Part shown: piece after piece, positions 24,942 through 33,400 of the stretch | Layout: each line of letters opens with the position of its first letter | Numbering within the stretch: position 1 is the first letter of the stretch | DNA from: Candidatus Physcocola equi | GTDB taxonomy: Bacteria; Bacteroidota; Bacteroidia; Bacteroidales; Paludibacteraceae | Reading direction: 5' to 3' | Assembly (NCBI GenBank): GCA_018064855.1 | Contig: JAGHUM010000044.1 | Coordinates: forward strand, 1 to 43,277 | DNA: 43,277 bases | Notes under the pieces: model-generated | Told to the model about the DNA's origin: nothing | Database searches by the model: none | What the model saw: the letters and a program-made list of their open reading frames with translations, nothing else | Program-made: the position numbers and the translations under genes

Positions 24942-25841
24942 TCACTCCATTTTTCTAATTGCCCACTCTTTTTTCACATGATCGAGCACGAGTTTCTTAA
25001 ACTCTTTCATGGCTTTCTTCTCGTAGGTATCCTTCAGTGTTATGATAGAAGCGCGCATCATTCCCTTCTCCGCCAACGGAACAGCCACCAGATCGGGATG
25101 TTCGTACGTCGCCGCTTTAGAGAGCACCGAAATCCAATGTCCGTCGCTTGCCAGTTGAAGCAGCAAAAGCACACCGTTCATTTCCACGCTCGGTTTCAGT
25201 TCCACATGGCAATCGGCAGCCAGTTGGTCGAGTACAGAACGTGCATGGAAGTTGGTGGTAGGCAGCGCCAGCGGGAAAGAAGACAAGAGATCGAGAGGAA
25301 TTTCCTTTCGAATGGCAAGAGGGTGCTTTTTCGACATGACCACAGAGAGGGGAGACTGATAAAGCAACTCCACATCAAGCATGGGATCGTTTCGCTGTGG
25401 CTGGTAGCACATGACCATATCATATTTCCGTTCCTTCAGCATTGCAATAAGCGTGTTCGTCTGGTGATAACCAATCGTAAACTTGATACCCGGATGTTTT
25501 TTATGGAAAGCAGCGATAACCGGCGGCAAAAAATTGATAAGGCTGTAAATGATGCCAATTTTCAGTTCACCAGTACGCACATCCTGCAAATCGAGCAAAC
25601 GTTGCTTACCAAATTCCGCATCCCGGAGTGTTTTTACCGCATAAGGGAGGAACTCATATCCCGCCTCTGTGAGGTAAACTTTTTTCGCCAAACGGTCGAA
25701 AAGAGGGACTCCCAACTCATTTTCCAACTGTTTTATTTGCTGCGAAAGTGTGCTCTGCGTCACAAAAAGTTCGGCAGCCGCCTCTGTAAAATTCAGTTTA
25801 TCAGCAACTTTAATAAAATACTTCAGGTGTCTTAGTTCCAT
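24942..25841 (-). CDS. LysR-family transcriptional regulator
   Basis: The 299-residue protein has an N-terminal winged helix-turn-helix (MELRHLKYFIKVADKLNFTE, then LFVTQSTLSQQIKQLENELG) and a periplasmic-binding-protein-like effector domain starting at GELKIGIIYSLINFLPPVI. The sequence is not obviously OxyR; I see no recognisable paired redox cysteines. It is transcribed away from a 429-bp region that holds a divergent short unit with its own promoter, the usual position of a LysR target. The effector is unknown. Confidence 0.93.
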   Translation of the reverse strand: MELRHLKYFIKVADKLNFTEAAAELFVTQSTLSQQIKQLENELGVPLFDRLAKKVYLTEAGYEFLPYAVKTLRDAEFGKQRLLDLQDVRTGELKIGIIYSLINFLPPVIAAFHKKHPGIKFTIGYHQTNTLIAMLKERKYDMVMCYQPQRNDPMLDVELLYQSPLSVVMSKKHPLAIRKEIPLDLLSSFPLALPTTNFHARSVLDQLAADCHVELKPSVEMNGVLLLLQLASDGHWISVLSKAATYEHPDLVAVPLAEKGMMRASIITLKDTYEKKAMKEFKKLVLDHVKKEWAIRKME

Positions 25842-25900
25842 TTATCTATTAGTAAAACCGATTGATATTATAAAATCATTCAATAAAACAAATGTATATT

Positions 25901-25925
25901 TATATTGAAATATACTCTAACTTTG
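25901..25925 (+). promoter_or_regulatory. Divergent promoter with LysR-type dyad
   Basis: TAACTTTG at 25918-25925 is an exact TAnnTTTG box reading right, away from the LysR gene. Directly upstream, TATATT-GA-AATATA (25901-25914) is a perfect 6-bp dyad of the T-N11-A type bound by LysR proteins. The region 25842-26270 therefore holds a regulated short transcript: promoter here, a 24-codon ORF at 26019, a small hairpin (TGACGT/ACGTCA, 26106-26123) and a terminator at 26152. Confidence 0.55.
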
Positions 25926-26018
25926 CATCAAGAAAAAAACGCAAAACGATACTAAAACAAAGTAAAGTTGAGCAAAAAGAAACAAAAATAGTAAAAACCA
26001 CTAAAAATAGAATAGCTT

Positions 26019-26093
26019 ATGGTACTTTTTTCAATCCTCATCGGCATTTACGCATTCGGAGTTATTTACAACTTTGACATCAAGAGCCTATAA
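26019..26093 (+). CDS. Possible 24-residue hydrophobic small protein
   Basis: The frame encodes MVLFSILIGIYAFGVIYNFD followed by IKSL and a stop. It would form one membrane helix with a short polar end. It lies inside a transcript bounded by a promoter at 25918 and an intrinsic terminator at 26152, about 85 nt after the presumed start of transcription, behind an A-rich leader of the kind Bacteroidetes ribosomes use. I do not recognise a family. The unit could equally be a small regulatory RNA with the ORF there by chance. Confidence 0.35.
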   Translation: MVLFSILIGIYAFGVIYNFDIKSL

Positions 26094-26151
26094 TTAGAAT
26101 ATTTCTGACGTTGAGATACGTCAATAGTAATATTATATTTCATTCTGCGAC

Positions 26152-26180
26152 AATCCGGTCTATTTTAGACCGGATTTTTT
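26152..26180 (+). terminator. Strong intrinsic terminator of the short divergent unit
   Basis: AATCCGGTCTA (26152-26162) and TAGACCGGATT (26166-26176) form a perfect 11-bp stem with a 3-nt loop, followed by a T-run. Orientation is rightward, closing the unit that starts near 25930. Confidence 0.9.
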
Positions 26181-26270
26181 GTTATTATGTCACCAAACCG
26201 AGCAAAAACAGCGAAATGTGATATATGCATCTTTTTGTATATTTACAGTAAATATTTGCATAAAAATACA

Positions 26271-27644
26271 TCATCCAAACAAGATACGGAAAGCATCTTC
26301 CACTTTGGCAGCTCTCAGCACCTCAATCTTAAAATCGCTGTCGCCTTGGAAAGAACGGAAATCCGGCACAATAATGCGTTTGAATCCCAATTTCTCAGCC
26401 TCCGAAATACGCTGTTCTATTCTTGCGACCGGGCGCAGTTCGCCCGTCAAGCCCACTTCACCAGCAAGACAGGTGTTTGAATCGACCGCAATATCCATAT
26501 TAGAAGACAAGATAGCGCAAATCACAGGCAAATCCATTGCCGGATCATTCACTTTGACGCCACCAGCCACATTGAGGAACACATCCTTCTGGCTCAACTT
26601 GAAGCCCACCCTTTTCTCAAGCACTGCCAAAAGCATATTGAGGCGTCTGCCATCGAACCCCGTAGCCGAGCGCTGAGGAGTGCCATAGGCTGCGGTTGAC
26701 ACCAAAGCCTGCACTTCAATAAGGAAAGGCCTCATTCCCTCCACGGTAGCGCCAATAGCAGTGCCACTCAAGCCGAGGTGATTATCGGTCATCAACATTT
26801 CAGAAGGATTGCTCACTTCCCTCAAGCCATTTTGCAGCATTTCAAAAATGCCCAATTCAGACGTACTACCAAATCGGTTTTTAATAGAACGCAGGATGCG
26901 GTAAAGATAATGTTGGTCGCCCTCAAACTGCAACACCGTATCAACAATGTGTTCCAGAACTTTCGGGCCGGCAATGCTACCCTCTTTGTTGATATGTCCG
27001 ATCAGCAAAACCGGAACACCGCTTTCCTTGGCATAGCGCAGGATTTTCGCCGCACACTCGCGCACCTGTCCCACACTGCCGGCACTGCTTTCCATGTTTT
27101 CCGTCGCAATCGTTTGGATAGAATCGACAATGAGGATTTCCGGATTCACATTCTTGATGTGGACAAACATATCTTCAAGAAGGGTGCAGCTCACAATATA
27201 GCACTGTGGGTTATCCAATTTGCCCAGACGCTCCGCTCGCAACCGAAGTTGCTTTTCGCTTTCCTCTCCGCTGACATAAAGAGTGCGGTATTTTTTCAGC
27301 CCCAAAACGACCTGCATCACCAAAGTGGATTTACCAATGCCAGGTTCTCCTCCAATCAAAGTGAGCGATCCAGGCACCAAGCCGCCACCAAGCACTCTGT
27401 TGAGTTCGCCCGATCCTGTATCATATCGAGGTTCCTGAGCGACCTCCACTTCATGGATAAGCACAGGTTTTGATTTTCCTTTGGCACCGATAGCCGAATC
27501 CACAGCAGCCGAAGTCCCAGCCTCCTTGCGTACGACCTGCTCCACATAGGTGTTCCACTCTCCACAAGCTGGGCATTTTCCCACCCACTTAGGAGCCTCT
27601 GCGCCACAATTCTGGCAGACATATACAGATTTAACTTTAGCCAT
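26271..27644 (-). CDS. radA: DNA repair protein RadA
   Basis: The 457-residue protein has all parts of RadA/Sms: an N-terminal C4 zinc finger (Cys10, Cys13, Cys24, Cys27), a RecA-like ATPase with Walker A at about residues 98-107 (GGEPGIGKST), the RadA-specific KNRFG motif near residue 255, and a C-terminal Lon-like domain (VNVAGGVKVNDPAMDLPVI-type sequence). It acts as a branch-migration helicase in recombinational repair. It lies downstream of a TonB-domain gene but behind that gene's terminator, so it may have its own promoter in the 73-bp gap; no clear box was seen there. Confidence 0.96.
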   Translation of the reverse strand: MAKVKSVYVCQNCGAEAPKWVGKCPACGEWNTYVEQVVRKEAGTSAAVDSAIGAKGKSKPVLIHEVEVAQEPRYDTGSGELNRVLGGGLVPGSLTLIGGEPGIGKSTLVMQVVLGLKKYRTLYVSGEESEKQLRLRAERLGKLDNPQCYIVSCTLLEDMFVHIKNVNPEILIVDSIQTIATENMESSAGSVGQVRECAAKILRYAKESGVPVLLIGHINKEGSIAGPKVLEHIVDTVLQFEGDQHYLYRILRSIKNRFGSTSELGIFEMLQNGLREVSNPSEMLMTDNHLGLSGTAIGATVEGMRPFLIEVQALVSTAAYGTPQRSATGFDGRRLNMLLAVLEKRVGFKLSQKDVFLNVAGGVKVNDPAMDLPVICAILSSNMDIAVDSNTCLAGEVGLTGELRPVARIEQRISEAEKLGFKRIIVPDFRSFQGDSDFKIEVLRAAKVEDAFRILFG

Positions 27645-27669
27645 TTGTCATTACATTATTAACATTACG

Positions 27670-27710
27670 AAAAAAAACGCTTCCCAATCCGTCAAAAGAG
27701 GAGGGAAGCG
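27670..27710 (-). terminator. Intrinsic terminator after the TonB-domain gene
   Basis: CGCTTCCC and GGGAAGCG arms (27678-27685 and 27703-27710) form an 8-bp stem. On the minus strand it is followed by a run of seven or eight T. It lies just past the stop of the TonB-domain gene and upstream of radA. Confidence 0.8.
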
Positions 27711-27717
27711 CTTTCTA

Positions 27718-28338
27718 TTACCATGGGTCGCCACCCCAGCCGCCGCCCCAGTCGGAGCTGCCGCCATCGTCGCTACCACTATCACCGCCACCATCGTAGC
27801 CTCCACCATCGTCGGCCCAAGAAGGTTTTATCGGCAATCTTTCACGTTTGAAATTGAAAGGAATAATCATTCCGACTTTCACGCGGACTCCATTGATTGC
27901 CCCTGGCTTGAAGATAGGCAGTTCATCGCAAATTTTCAGAGCGACCTTATCATATTCCTCATTCACGCCTTCCACAACCACAGGATTAACCGCCTTTCCG
28001 CAACGGTCAACGGTGATATGCACCTGCACCACACCTTTGGCCCGCCAAATCTTATCTGGGACATTAGGGTCTTCCGATTTTGTAGTGGAATCGACCACAT
28101 CGGGATAATTGCGTTCCACTTTCTCGTAGATGTAACGCATGAACTCCAAATCTCCACCACCCGGGAAAACAGGGGTGTTTAGTTCTTTCGACCACTCTTT
28201 TGGTTCGTAGATTTTTGAAGACTCATTATCCACACAATCGGGATAAAGATCGACAAACTCATAGATACCAGACTTGCTCCAGCCCATCAAGGGGAGCATC
28301 ACGAGCAGGAATCTTAAAAAATTCAACACTATTTTCAT
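27718..28338 (-). CDS. Secreted TonB C-terminal-domain protein with Gly/Asp/Trp-rich tail
   Basis: The 206-residue protein has an N-terminal hydrophobic signal (MKIVLNFLRFLLVMLPLMGW). A TonB-type C-terminal domain spans about residues 55-165: FPGGGDLEFMRYIYEKVERN, GVVQVHITVDRCGKAVNPVV and LPIFKPGAINGVRVKVGMII. It lacks the usual proline-rich periplasmic spacer. The last about 30 residues are a low-complexity tail of Gly, Asp, Ser and Trp ending GGGWGGDPW. Such stand-alone TonB_C proteins are common in Bacteroidetes; partner receptors are not visible nearby. It starts 11 bp after the MalY/PatB stop, so the two are probably co-transcribed. Confidence 0.82.
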   Translation of the reverse strand: MKIVLNFLRFLLVMLPLMGWSKSGIYEFVDLYPDCVDNESSKIYEPKEWSKELNTPVFPGGGDLEFMRYIYEKVERNYPDVVDSTTKSEDPNVPDKIWRAKGVVQVHITVDRCGKAVNPVVVEGVNEEYDKVALKICDELPIFKPGAINGVRVKVGMIIPFNFKRERLPIKPSWADDGGGYDGGGDSGSDDGGSSDWGGGWGGDPW

Positions 28339-28349
28339 GTCTCAGTCAG

Positions 28350-29534
28350 TTATTCGTTTATATCAATTACACCATGCATGGAGTCGAGACCGGCTTTCAT
28401 GCGTTTCATTGCCTCTTGAAGCGTCGCAATAGGGCAAGCCAGGTTGACACGCAGAAAATCGCGTCCTGCTTTATCGCCATAAGACTGTCCGGCAGACAAT
28501 TTCAGTCCAAATTTACGTTCTAATCTGGAAGCGACAAGGGCAGAAGGGGCAAAATTTTCCAATTTTATCCATGCCAGATAAGTACCCTCCAATTTCGTCA
28601 CACGGGCATAAGGCAGATTTGCCTTGACGAAGTCACATAAAAAACGGTAATTCTCATATATATAGGCATTGGCTTGTTTCAGCCAATCCTCGCCTTCATT
28701 ATAAGCAGCCTGCAACGCCACCACTCCAAAAGGATTCACATCGCACACTTCATTGATGTTGATGGCCTTATCCACACGTCGGCGCACATCATCGTCAGCA
28801 ATCGTGATATTAGCAATCTGCAGACTTGCGATGTTGAACGATTTGCTCGGAGAAGTGCAGACGGCTGCATTTTGCATCAATTCATTAGAAAGAGAGCCAT
28901 AGGGAGTGTAAGAGAAACCCGGGCTCACGACTTCACAATGAATTTCATCGGAGATGACAAAAACATGATGTTTCAAGCAAATCTCTCCCATGCGACGCAG
29001 TTCGTCCGCAGTCCAAACACGTCCGGCAGGGTTATGAGGATTGCAAAGAAGGAATACCTTAACATCGGGATCCGCCGCTTTTCTCTCAAAATCCTCAAAA
29101 TCTATGGCATAAGTATCGTTTGCGTAAATCAGTTCATTCTCTTCCACGACACAACCATTGTTTTTGATGGAAGAAAAGAAGCAGTTATAAACCGGAGTTT
29201 GCACAAGCACTTTATCGCCCGGCTTGGTCATCGCCTTGATGATAGCAGAAACGGCAGGAACCACACCAGTAGTGTAAATCACCCATTCACGCTTCATGTT
29301 CCATCCATGTCGGCGTGAGAACCATGAAATCAACGATTCGTAGTAAGAATCGGGAACTTTAACGTAGCCGAACACGCCATGATCCACTCTGCGATGGATG
29401 GCGTCGGTGATGCACGGAGCAACTTGGAAATCCATGTCGGCCACCCAAAGAGGCAACACCTCCGGTTCTGTCGAATCCCATTTATAGCAACAGGATCCTC
29501 TCCGATTGATTAACTCATTGAAATTATATTGCAT
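28350..29534 (-). CDS. MalY/PatB-type PLP aminotransferase / cystathionine beta-lyase
   Basis: The 394-residue fold-type I PLP enzyme matches the MalY/PatB group, which cleaves C-S bonds of cystathionine or cysteine. Features are the start YNFNELINRRG, the WVADMDF motif (LPLWVADMDFQVAP), CNPHNPAGRVW, SDEIHCEVV, and the PLP-lysine motif SPSKSFNIASLQ. The ATG at 29534 fits the family start; another lies 12 nt upstream. It may release homocysteine, or H2S from cysteine; the exact substrate is not decided by sequence. It is followed after 11 bp by the TonB-domain gene. Confidence 0.9.
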   Translation of the reverse strand: MQYNFNELINRRGSCCYKWDSTEPEVLPLWVADMDFQVAPCITDAIHRRVDHGVFGYVKVPDSYYESLISWFSRRHGWNMKREWVIYTTGVVPAVSAIIKAMTKPGDKVLVQTPVYNCFFSSIKNNGCVVEENELIYANDTYAIDFEDFERKAADPDVKVFLLCNPHNPAGRVWTADELRRMGEICLKHHVFVISDEIHCEVVSPGFSYTPYGSLSNELMQNAAVCTSPSKSFNIASLQIANITIADDDVRRRVDKAININEVCDVNPFGVVALQAAYNEGEDWLKQANAYIYENYRFLCDFVKANLPYARVTKLEGTYLAWIKLENFAPSALVASRLERKFGLKLSAGQSYGDKAGRDFLRVNLACPIATLQEAMKRMKAGLDSMHGVIDINE

Positions 29535-29575
29535 AAAACGCAGCATTCGTAAAAAAACAAACCAAGAAAAGGTGT

Positions 29576-30460
29576 CTAAGCCTTTCTGACTTCGATGATG
29601 CAGTTGGCAGGAGCCTTGATGTTTTCATCTATCGTCACTGATCCTATCGCATCGGCGACAATACGTCCAGAAGTAGGATTTTTGACATTCGTAATAGCGC
29701 CTTTAATATCCGCATTCAGTGTAGAATACTCAAAAGCACGGTCGCAATCGGCGCCAAACGTGCAATTCTCAAGCACCAGATCCTCCGCATAGCAAAGAGG
29801 CTGTTCGCCTGTTATATGGCAGTTGACCAGGCGCAAATTCTTGGAATGCCATCCCAGATACTCGCCATTGAGTTCAGAATCATAAACGGTAACATTTTCC
29901 ACCTCCCAAAGCGCATCTTTGGTGGTTATTTTCGCGTTGTGAATCTCCACATTCCTGACATACTGGAAAACATATTTGCTATCGCTGACGAAGCCATCAA
30001 TTTTGATATTGTCGCAGAACATGAAAGGATAGGTGCCATCGTGCAACGTGAGATTTTTAGCCACGATATTGTTGCAACGCCAGAAATATTCGTCTGCATC
30101 GTTGACAGTCACATTCTCAAGAACGATACCGTCCATTTCACGAAACATCTTAGGGGCGTCGATAACAGTGTTGGTCATTCTCAGATCGGAAGAATACCAC
30201 AAAGCAGAACGCGCATCCTTTTCAAAACGGCAATTCTCTATGGTGAAACCATGCACATGCCAAAAAGGATAATGGCCTTCAAACCGGCTGTTCACAGCCT
30301 CAATATCGCTACATTCCTTGATAGCAGATTCCCCTTCACCAATATATATGTCTTCGAGTCTAAGATGATGCGACTCAAACAAAGGACGTTCACCGGAAAA
30401 ACGCTGTCCTTTTATAACCTTCTTGTTCACTGTATAAAAGCAATTATCATTTTGTATCAT
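29576..30460 (-). CDS. DUF3737 right-handed beta-helix protein
   Basis: The 294-residue protein matches the DUF3737 family: short repeating strands such as LRLEDIYIGEGES, FTIENCRFEKDARSALWYSS, IVLENVTVND and LRLVNCHITGEQPLCYAEDL, expected to coil as a parallel beta-helix. No signal peptide is present, so it is cytoplasmic. I count about 45 acidic against 30 basic residues. The ATG at 30460 lies inside the last codons of parC (14-nt overlap), so translation is coupled to topoisomerase IV subunit A. The function of DUF3737 is not established. Longer upstream starts would lie wholly inside parC and are rejected. Confidence 0.88.
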   Translation of the reverse strand: MIQNDNCFYTVNKKVIKGQRFSGERPLFESHHLRLEDIYIGEGESAIKECSDIEAVNSRFEGHYPFWHVHGFTIENCRFEKDARSALWYSSDLRMTNTVIDAPKMFREMDGIVLENVTVNDADEYFWRCNNIVAKNLTLHDGTYPFMFCDNIKIDGFVSDSKYVFQYVRNVEIHNAKITTKDALWEVENVTVYDSELNGEYLGWHSKNLRLVNCHITGEQPLCYAEDLVLENCTFGADCDRAFEYSTLNADIKGAITNVKNPTSGRIVADAIGSVTIDENIKAPANCIIEVRKA

Positions 30461-33155
30461 TATCGTTCTGTTCGTCATCAAAGAGCGATAATTCAATAAC
30501 TCCGCCGGTAGAAACTGACTGAGAATCATCATCAACGGCAATCTCATCAGTCGTTTCCTCCTCCTCAATTTCAGGTTGACGCAGAGGTTCCAATTCGGCA
30601 ACAGAATCGACCACATTTTGACTGATACGTTTACCCTTGGCAGTGATACCCTTTACAGCAATAAAACTTTCAGCATCCACTTCAATCGGTTCCTTATCCG
30701 CATCCGCTTTACCAAACTTCACTTCTATGCGAGGGTAATAAGTGTCGGTAAGCAACATAAGCACCGATTTGTTGTTATCGCCAATCATGCTGACAGGTTT
30801 ATTGCCAGAAGGAATCTGGAAGCGCTTGATATAAGTATAACCTTCATTAGCATCGAAAAGGACTGCGGTCCAGATCTTCTTTTCTTTGAACATTTCGATG
30901 CGAGACAAATCGTCTGGGAAGTGATTGTTTTCGTCGAAGTTTGTAGTATAGCATTCGCCTTTCTTCGTGGTAACAAGCAAGAGGTCCTCACTTTGGAATT
31001 CGCCAAGGAATTCGCCCCTACCATCATAGTTGACACGGAGCACATCAAAGTCGAACCAAACCTTACGTCCTCCCATGGTAGATCCGCCTTTAGACTTCAA
31101 CTGGATGCTATGCACCTCATTTTTAGTCAAGAGGTTACCCATGCTTTGACGTCCTTTCACACCCAAGTCGCCAAAATTCTTCTCGATGGAAGTTACTTTC
31201 AGTCGTGCACGAGGTCGCAGAATCACACGTATGACCTCTGCCTCAGCATTAGGATTGGCTGTGAAATAGTTGATAAACGAGCCAGGTTTGCCCTGTGTGA
31301 CATCATATTCCTTGTCGCGAGTGACACTCGCCACATTAAAACGCTTCATATAGTAAGCTCCGCCACGCCCGTCGTGATACACCACATTATAAACTGTGCG
31401 AGTATCCTTTTTCTTATAGACATTGACATACAGGATGTTTTTACCGACAAAGAGTTTTTCAGCGACCTTCTTCACCATATACTTACCATCTTTGTGGAAG
31501 ATGATGATATCGTCCATATCCGAACAGTTGCAGACAAACTCGGCATTCTCGGTGATTTTGTGGCTGGTGCCGATAAAGCCTTCCTCTCGGTCCACATAGA
31601 GTTTGGCATTCGCCTCCGCCACCTTAGTAGCCACGATGTTGTCGAAGTTTCTGATTTCCGTGATGCGTTGGCGTCCTTCTCCATATTTGTTTTTCAACAT
31701 AGCGAACCAACTGATCGCATATTCAGTCAGGTGTTCGAGGTGGTTGGTGAGTTCATCTATTTCCGACTGGAGACGAGCGATTCTCTCTTCACTTTCAAAG
31801 ACATTATAGCGGTGAATACGCGCCATTTTGATGCTTTCGAGTTTGAGCAAGTCTTCCCTTGTCACCTCACGCACGAAAGTCGGTTTGAAAGGTTCCAGAC
31901 GTTTGTCGATATGTTTCAACGCCGTATCTTCATCCTTGGCGTTTTCATATTCCTTGTCCTTATATATACGCTCCTCGATAAAGATTTTCTCCAACGAGCA
32001 AGTAAACAATTTCTCAATGGTTTCCGCACGTTTATTCTCCAATTCCAAGCGAAGGAGTTCTTTCGTATGGTCAGTTGACATACGCAAGACACTCTTCACA
32101 TCGCAGAATAAAGGTTTCTTTTCTTTGATGACGCAGCAGATTGGCGAAATCGACACCTGGCATTTAGTGAAAGCATAGAGAGCGTCGATCGTTTTATCGC
32201 TGGAAGTCTTATCGCTCAGTTGGATAACGATTTCCGCTTGTCCGGAGGTGTTGTCATCAACGTGCTTAATGTTGATTTTTCCTTTGTCGTTTGCCTCGAT
32301 AATAGACTTGATGACCGTTTTAGACGTTTCACCGAAAGGAATATCGGTTACCACGAGCGTCTTGTTGTCTTTCTTTTGGATATGGGAGCGAATAATCACC
32401 TTACCACCACGCGCGCCCCATCGGTAATTGGTGACATCGACCATGCCACCAGTTGGGAAATCGGGATAAATGGTGAAATCCTCGCCTTTGAGGTATGCGA
32501 TAGCCGCATCAATAACCTCATTGAAATTATGCGGTAAAATTCGAGAAGACAAAGCCACGGAAATACCATAAGAGCCCTGAACCAGCAACAGAGGGAACTT
32601 GATAGGCAGCGAAATAGGTTCGTCCGTACGTCCGTCATACGATTTTTTCCATTCTGTGATTTTAGGGTTAAAGGCGACATCTTTCGCAAACTTTGTAAGT
32701 CTTGCCTCGATGTAACGACCAGCCGCCGCGCCGTCGCCCGTCAAAACGTTACCCCAGTTACCCTGTGTATCGACAAGCAGTTCCTTTTGACCTATATTGA
32801 CCAAAGCACCATAAATAGAAGAATCGCCATGAGGGTGTAAACTCATGGTACGTCCAACGATATTCGCCACCTTGTTGTAACGTCCGTCTTCCATCGTAAA
32901 CATGGTGTGAAGAATACGTCGTTGCACAGGTTTGAGTCCGTCTTCGAGATAAGGCACGGCACGATCGAGAATAACATAGGAGGCATAGTCGAGGTACCAA
33001 GTCTCATACATACCAGAGAGTTGGTACTTCACGCTATCATCATTAAGGTCTGCAACCTTATAATCACTATGTTCCGATGGTTCCGAATCGTCAAAAGATT
33101 CCTCTGCACCTTCCTCTTCGTTTTGCAATTCTTCTTCGTCGTCTGCTGGTCTCAT
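30447..33155 (-). CDS. parC: Topoisomerase IV subunit A (ParC-type)
   Basis: The 902-residue type IIA topoisomerase subunit matches the Bacteroidetes ParC form. The breakage-reunion domain contains YLDYASYVILDRAVPYLEDG, GLKPVQRRILHTMF, HPHGDSSIYGALVNIGQ and catalytic Tyr148 in GRYIEARL. A coiled-coil region follows (ESEERIARLQSEIDELTNHL) and then a C-terminal beta-propeller-like region. An acidic extension occupies the first about 40 residues (MRPADDEEELQNEEEGAEES), and the C-terminus is also acidic. It introduces or removes DNA crossings and decatenates chromosomes with ParE, which is not in this window. A TATATTTG box lies upstream. Its end overlaps the DUF3737 gene. Confidence 0.93.
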   Translation of the reverse strand: MRPADDEEELQNEEEGAEESFDDSEPSEHSDYKVADLNDDSVKYQLSGMYETWYLDYASYVILDRAVPYLEDGLKPVQRRILHTMFTMEDGRYNKVANIVGRTMSLHPHGDSSIYGALVNIGQKELLVDTQGNWGNVLTGDGAAAGRYIEARLTKFAKDVAFNPKITEWKKSYDGRTDEPISLPIKFPLLLVQGSYGISVALSSRILPHNFNEVIDAAIAYLKGEDFTIYPDFPTGGMVDVTNYRWGARGGKVIIRSHIQKKDNKTLVVTDIPFGETSKTVIKSIIEANDKGKINIKHVDDNTSGQAEIVIQLSDKTSSDKTIDALYAFTKCQVSISPICCVIKEKKPLFCDVKSVLRMSTDHTKELLRLELENKRAETIEKLFTCSLEKIFIEERIYKDKEYENAKDEDTALKHIDKRLEPFKPTFVREVTREDLLKLESIKMARIHRYNVFESEERIARLQSEIDELTNHLEHLTEYAISWFAMLKNKYGEGRQRITEIRNFDNIVATKVAEANAKLYVDREEGFIGTSHKITENAEFVCNCSDMDDIIIFHKDGKYMVKKVAEKLFVGKNILYVNVYKKKDTRTVYNVVYHDGRGGAYYMKRFNVASVTRDKEYDVTQGKPGSFINYFTANPNAEAEVIRVILRPRARLKVTSIEKNFGDLGVKGRQSMGNLLTKNEVHSIQLKSKGGSTMGGRKVWFDFDVLRVNYDGRGEFLGEFQSEDLLLVTTKKGECYTTNFDENNHFPDDLSRIEMFKEKKIWTAVLFDANEGYTYIKRFQIPSGNKPVSMIGDNNKSVLMLLTDTYYPRIEVKFGKADADKEPIEVDAESFIAVKGITAKGKRISQNVVDSVAELEPLRQPEIEEEETTDEIAVDDDSQSVSTGGVIELSLFDDEQNDNDTK

Positions 33156-33204
33156 AATGCGATTGAGTTAAAAAGGGTAATTGATTTCAAAATTCTCCAA
33201 TTTG

Positions 33205-33212
33205 CAAATATA
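33205..33212 (-). promoter_or_regulatory. Bacteroidetes -7 box for parC
   Basis: The minus strand reads TATATTTG about 50 nt before the parC ATG, with a TTTG (33235-33238) 22 bp further upstream that may be the -33 element. Confidence 0.6.
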
Positions 33213-33337
33213 AGGTTTTTGCCGAAAAAATTGGCAAAATTGGCGTCTTTCTCAACAACAAAAAGACTAGAAATGCAGAGTGGCGACTAAAGATTATACA
33301 TTCTTTGTGTGCATTTTCCCGTTAGAGCAAAAGCAAG

Positions 33338-33381
33338 ATAGGCGCCCAGTATGAAGAAGCTAAATCATACTGGGCGCCTAT
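33338..33381 (-). terminator. Long GC-rich hairpin after the carbohydrate-binding protein gene
   Basis: ATAGGCGCCCAGTATGA (33338-33354) and TCATACTGGGCGCCTAT (33365-33381) form a perfect 17-bp stem with a 10-nt loop. It starts 20 bp past the stop of the minus-strand gene at 33401. On that strand the sequence after it is only moderately T-rich (CTTGCTTTTGC), so it may be a terminator or an RNA-stabilising 3' end. Confidence 0.7.
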
Positions 33382-33400
33382 ATCATGATCCTATGACAAA

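Noticed and set aside
24942-25841. LysR gene as OxyR
   Set aside because: I see no recognisable OxyR redox cysteine pair and no divergent dps-like or peroxidase gene, so only a general LysR call is supported.
25892-26077. A 61-codon basic open frame in the LysR intergenic region
   Set aside because: Its start lies upstream of the -7 box at 25918, so the transcript would not include it, and the sequence is low-complexity Lys-rich text.
30576-32078. A 500-codon open frame on the plus strand
   Set aside because: It is antisense to parC, whose topoisomerase motifs are unmistakable. The antisense product has no recognisable family features.
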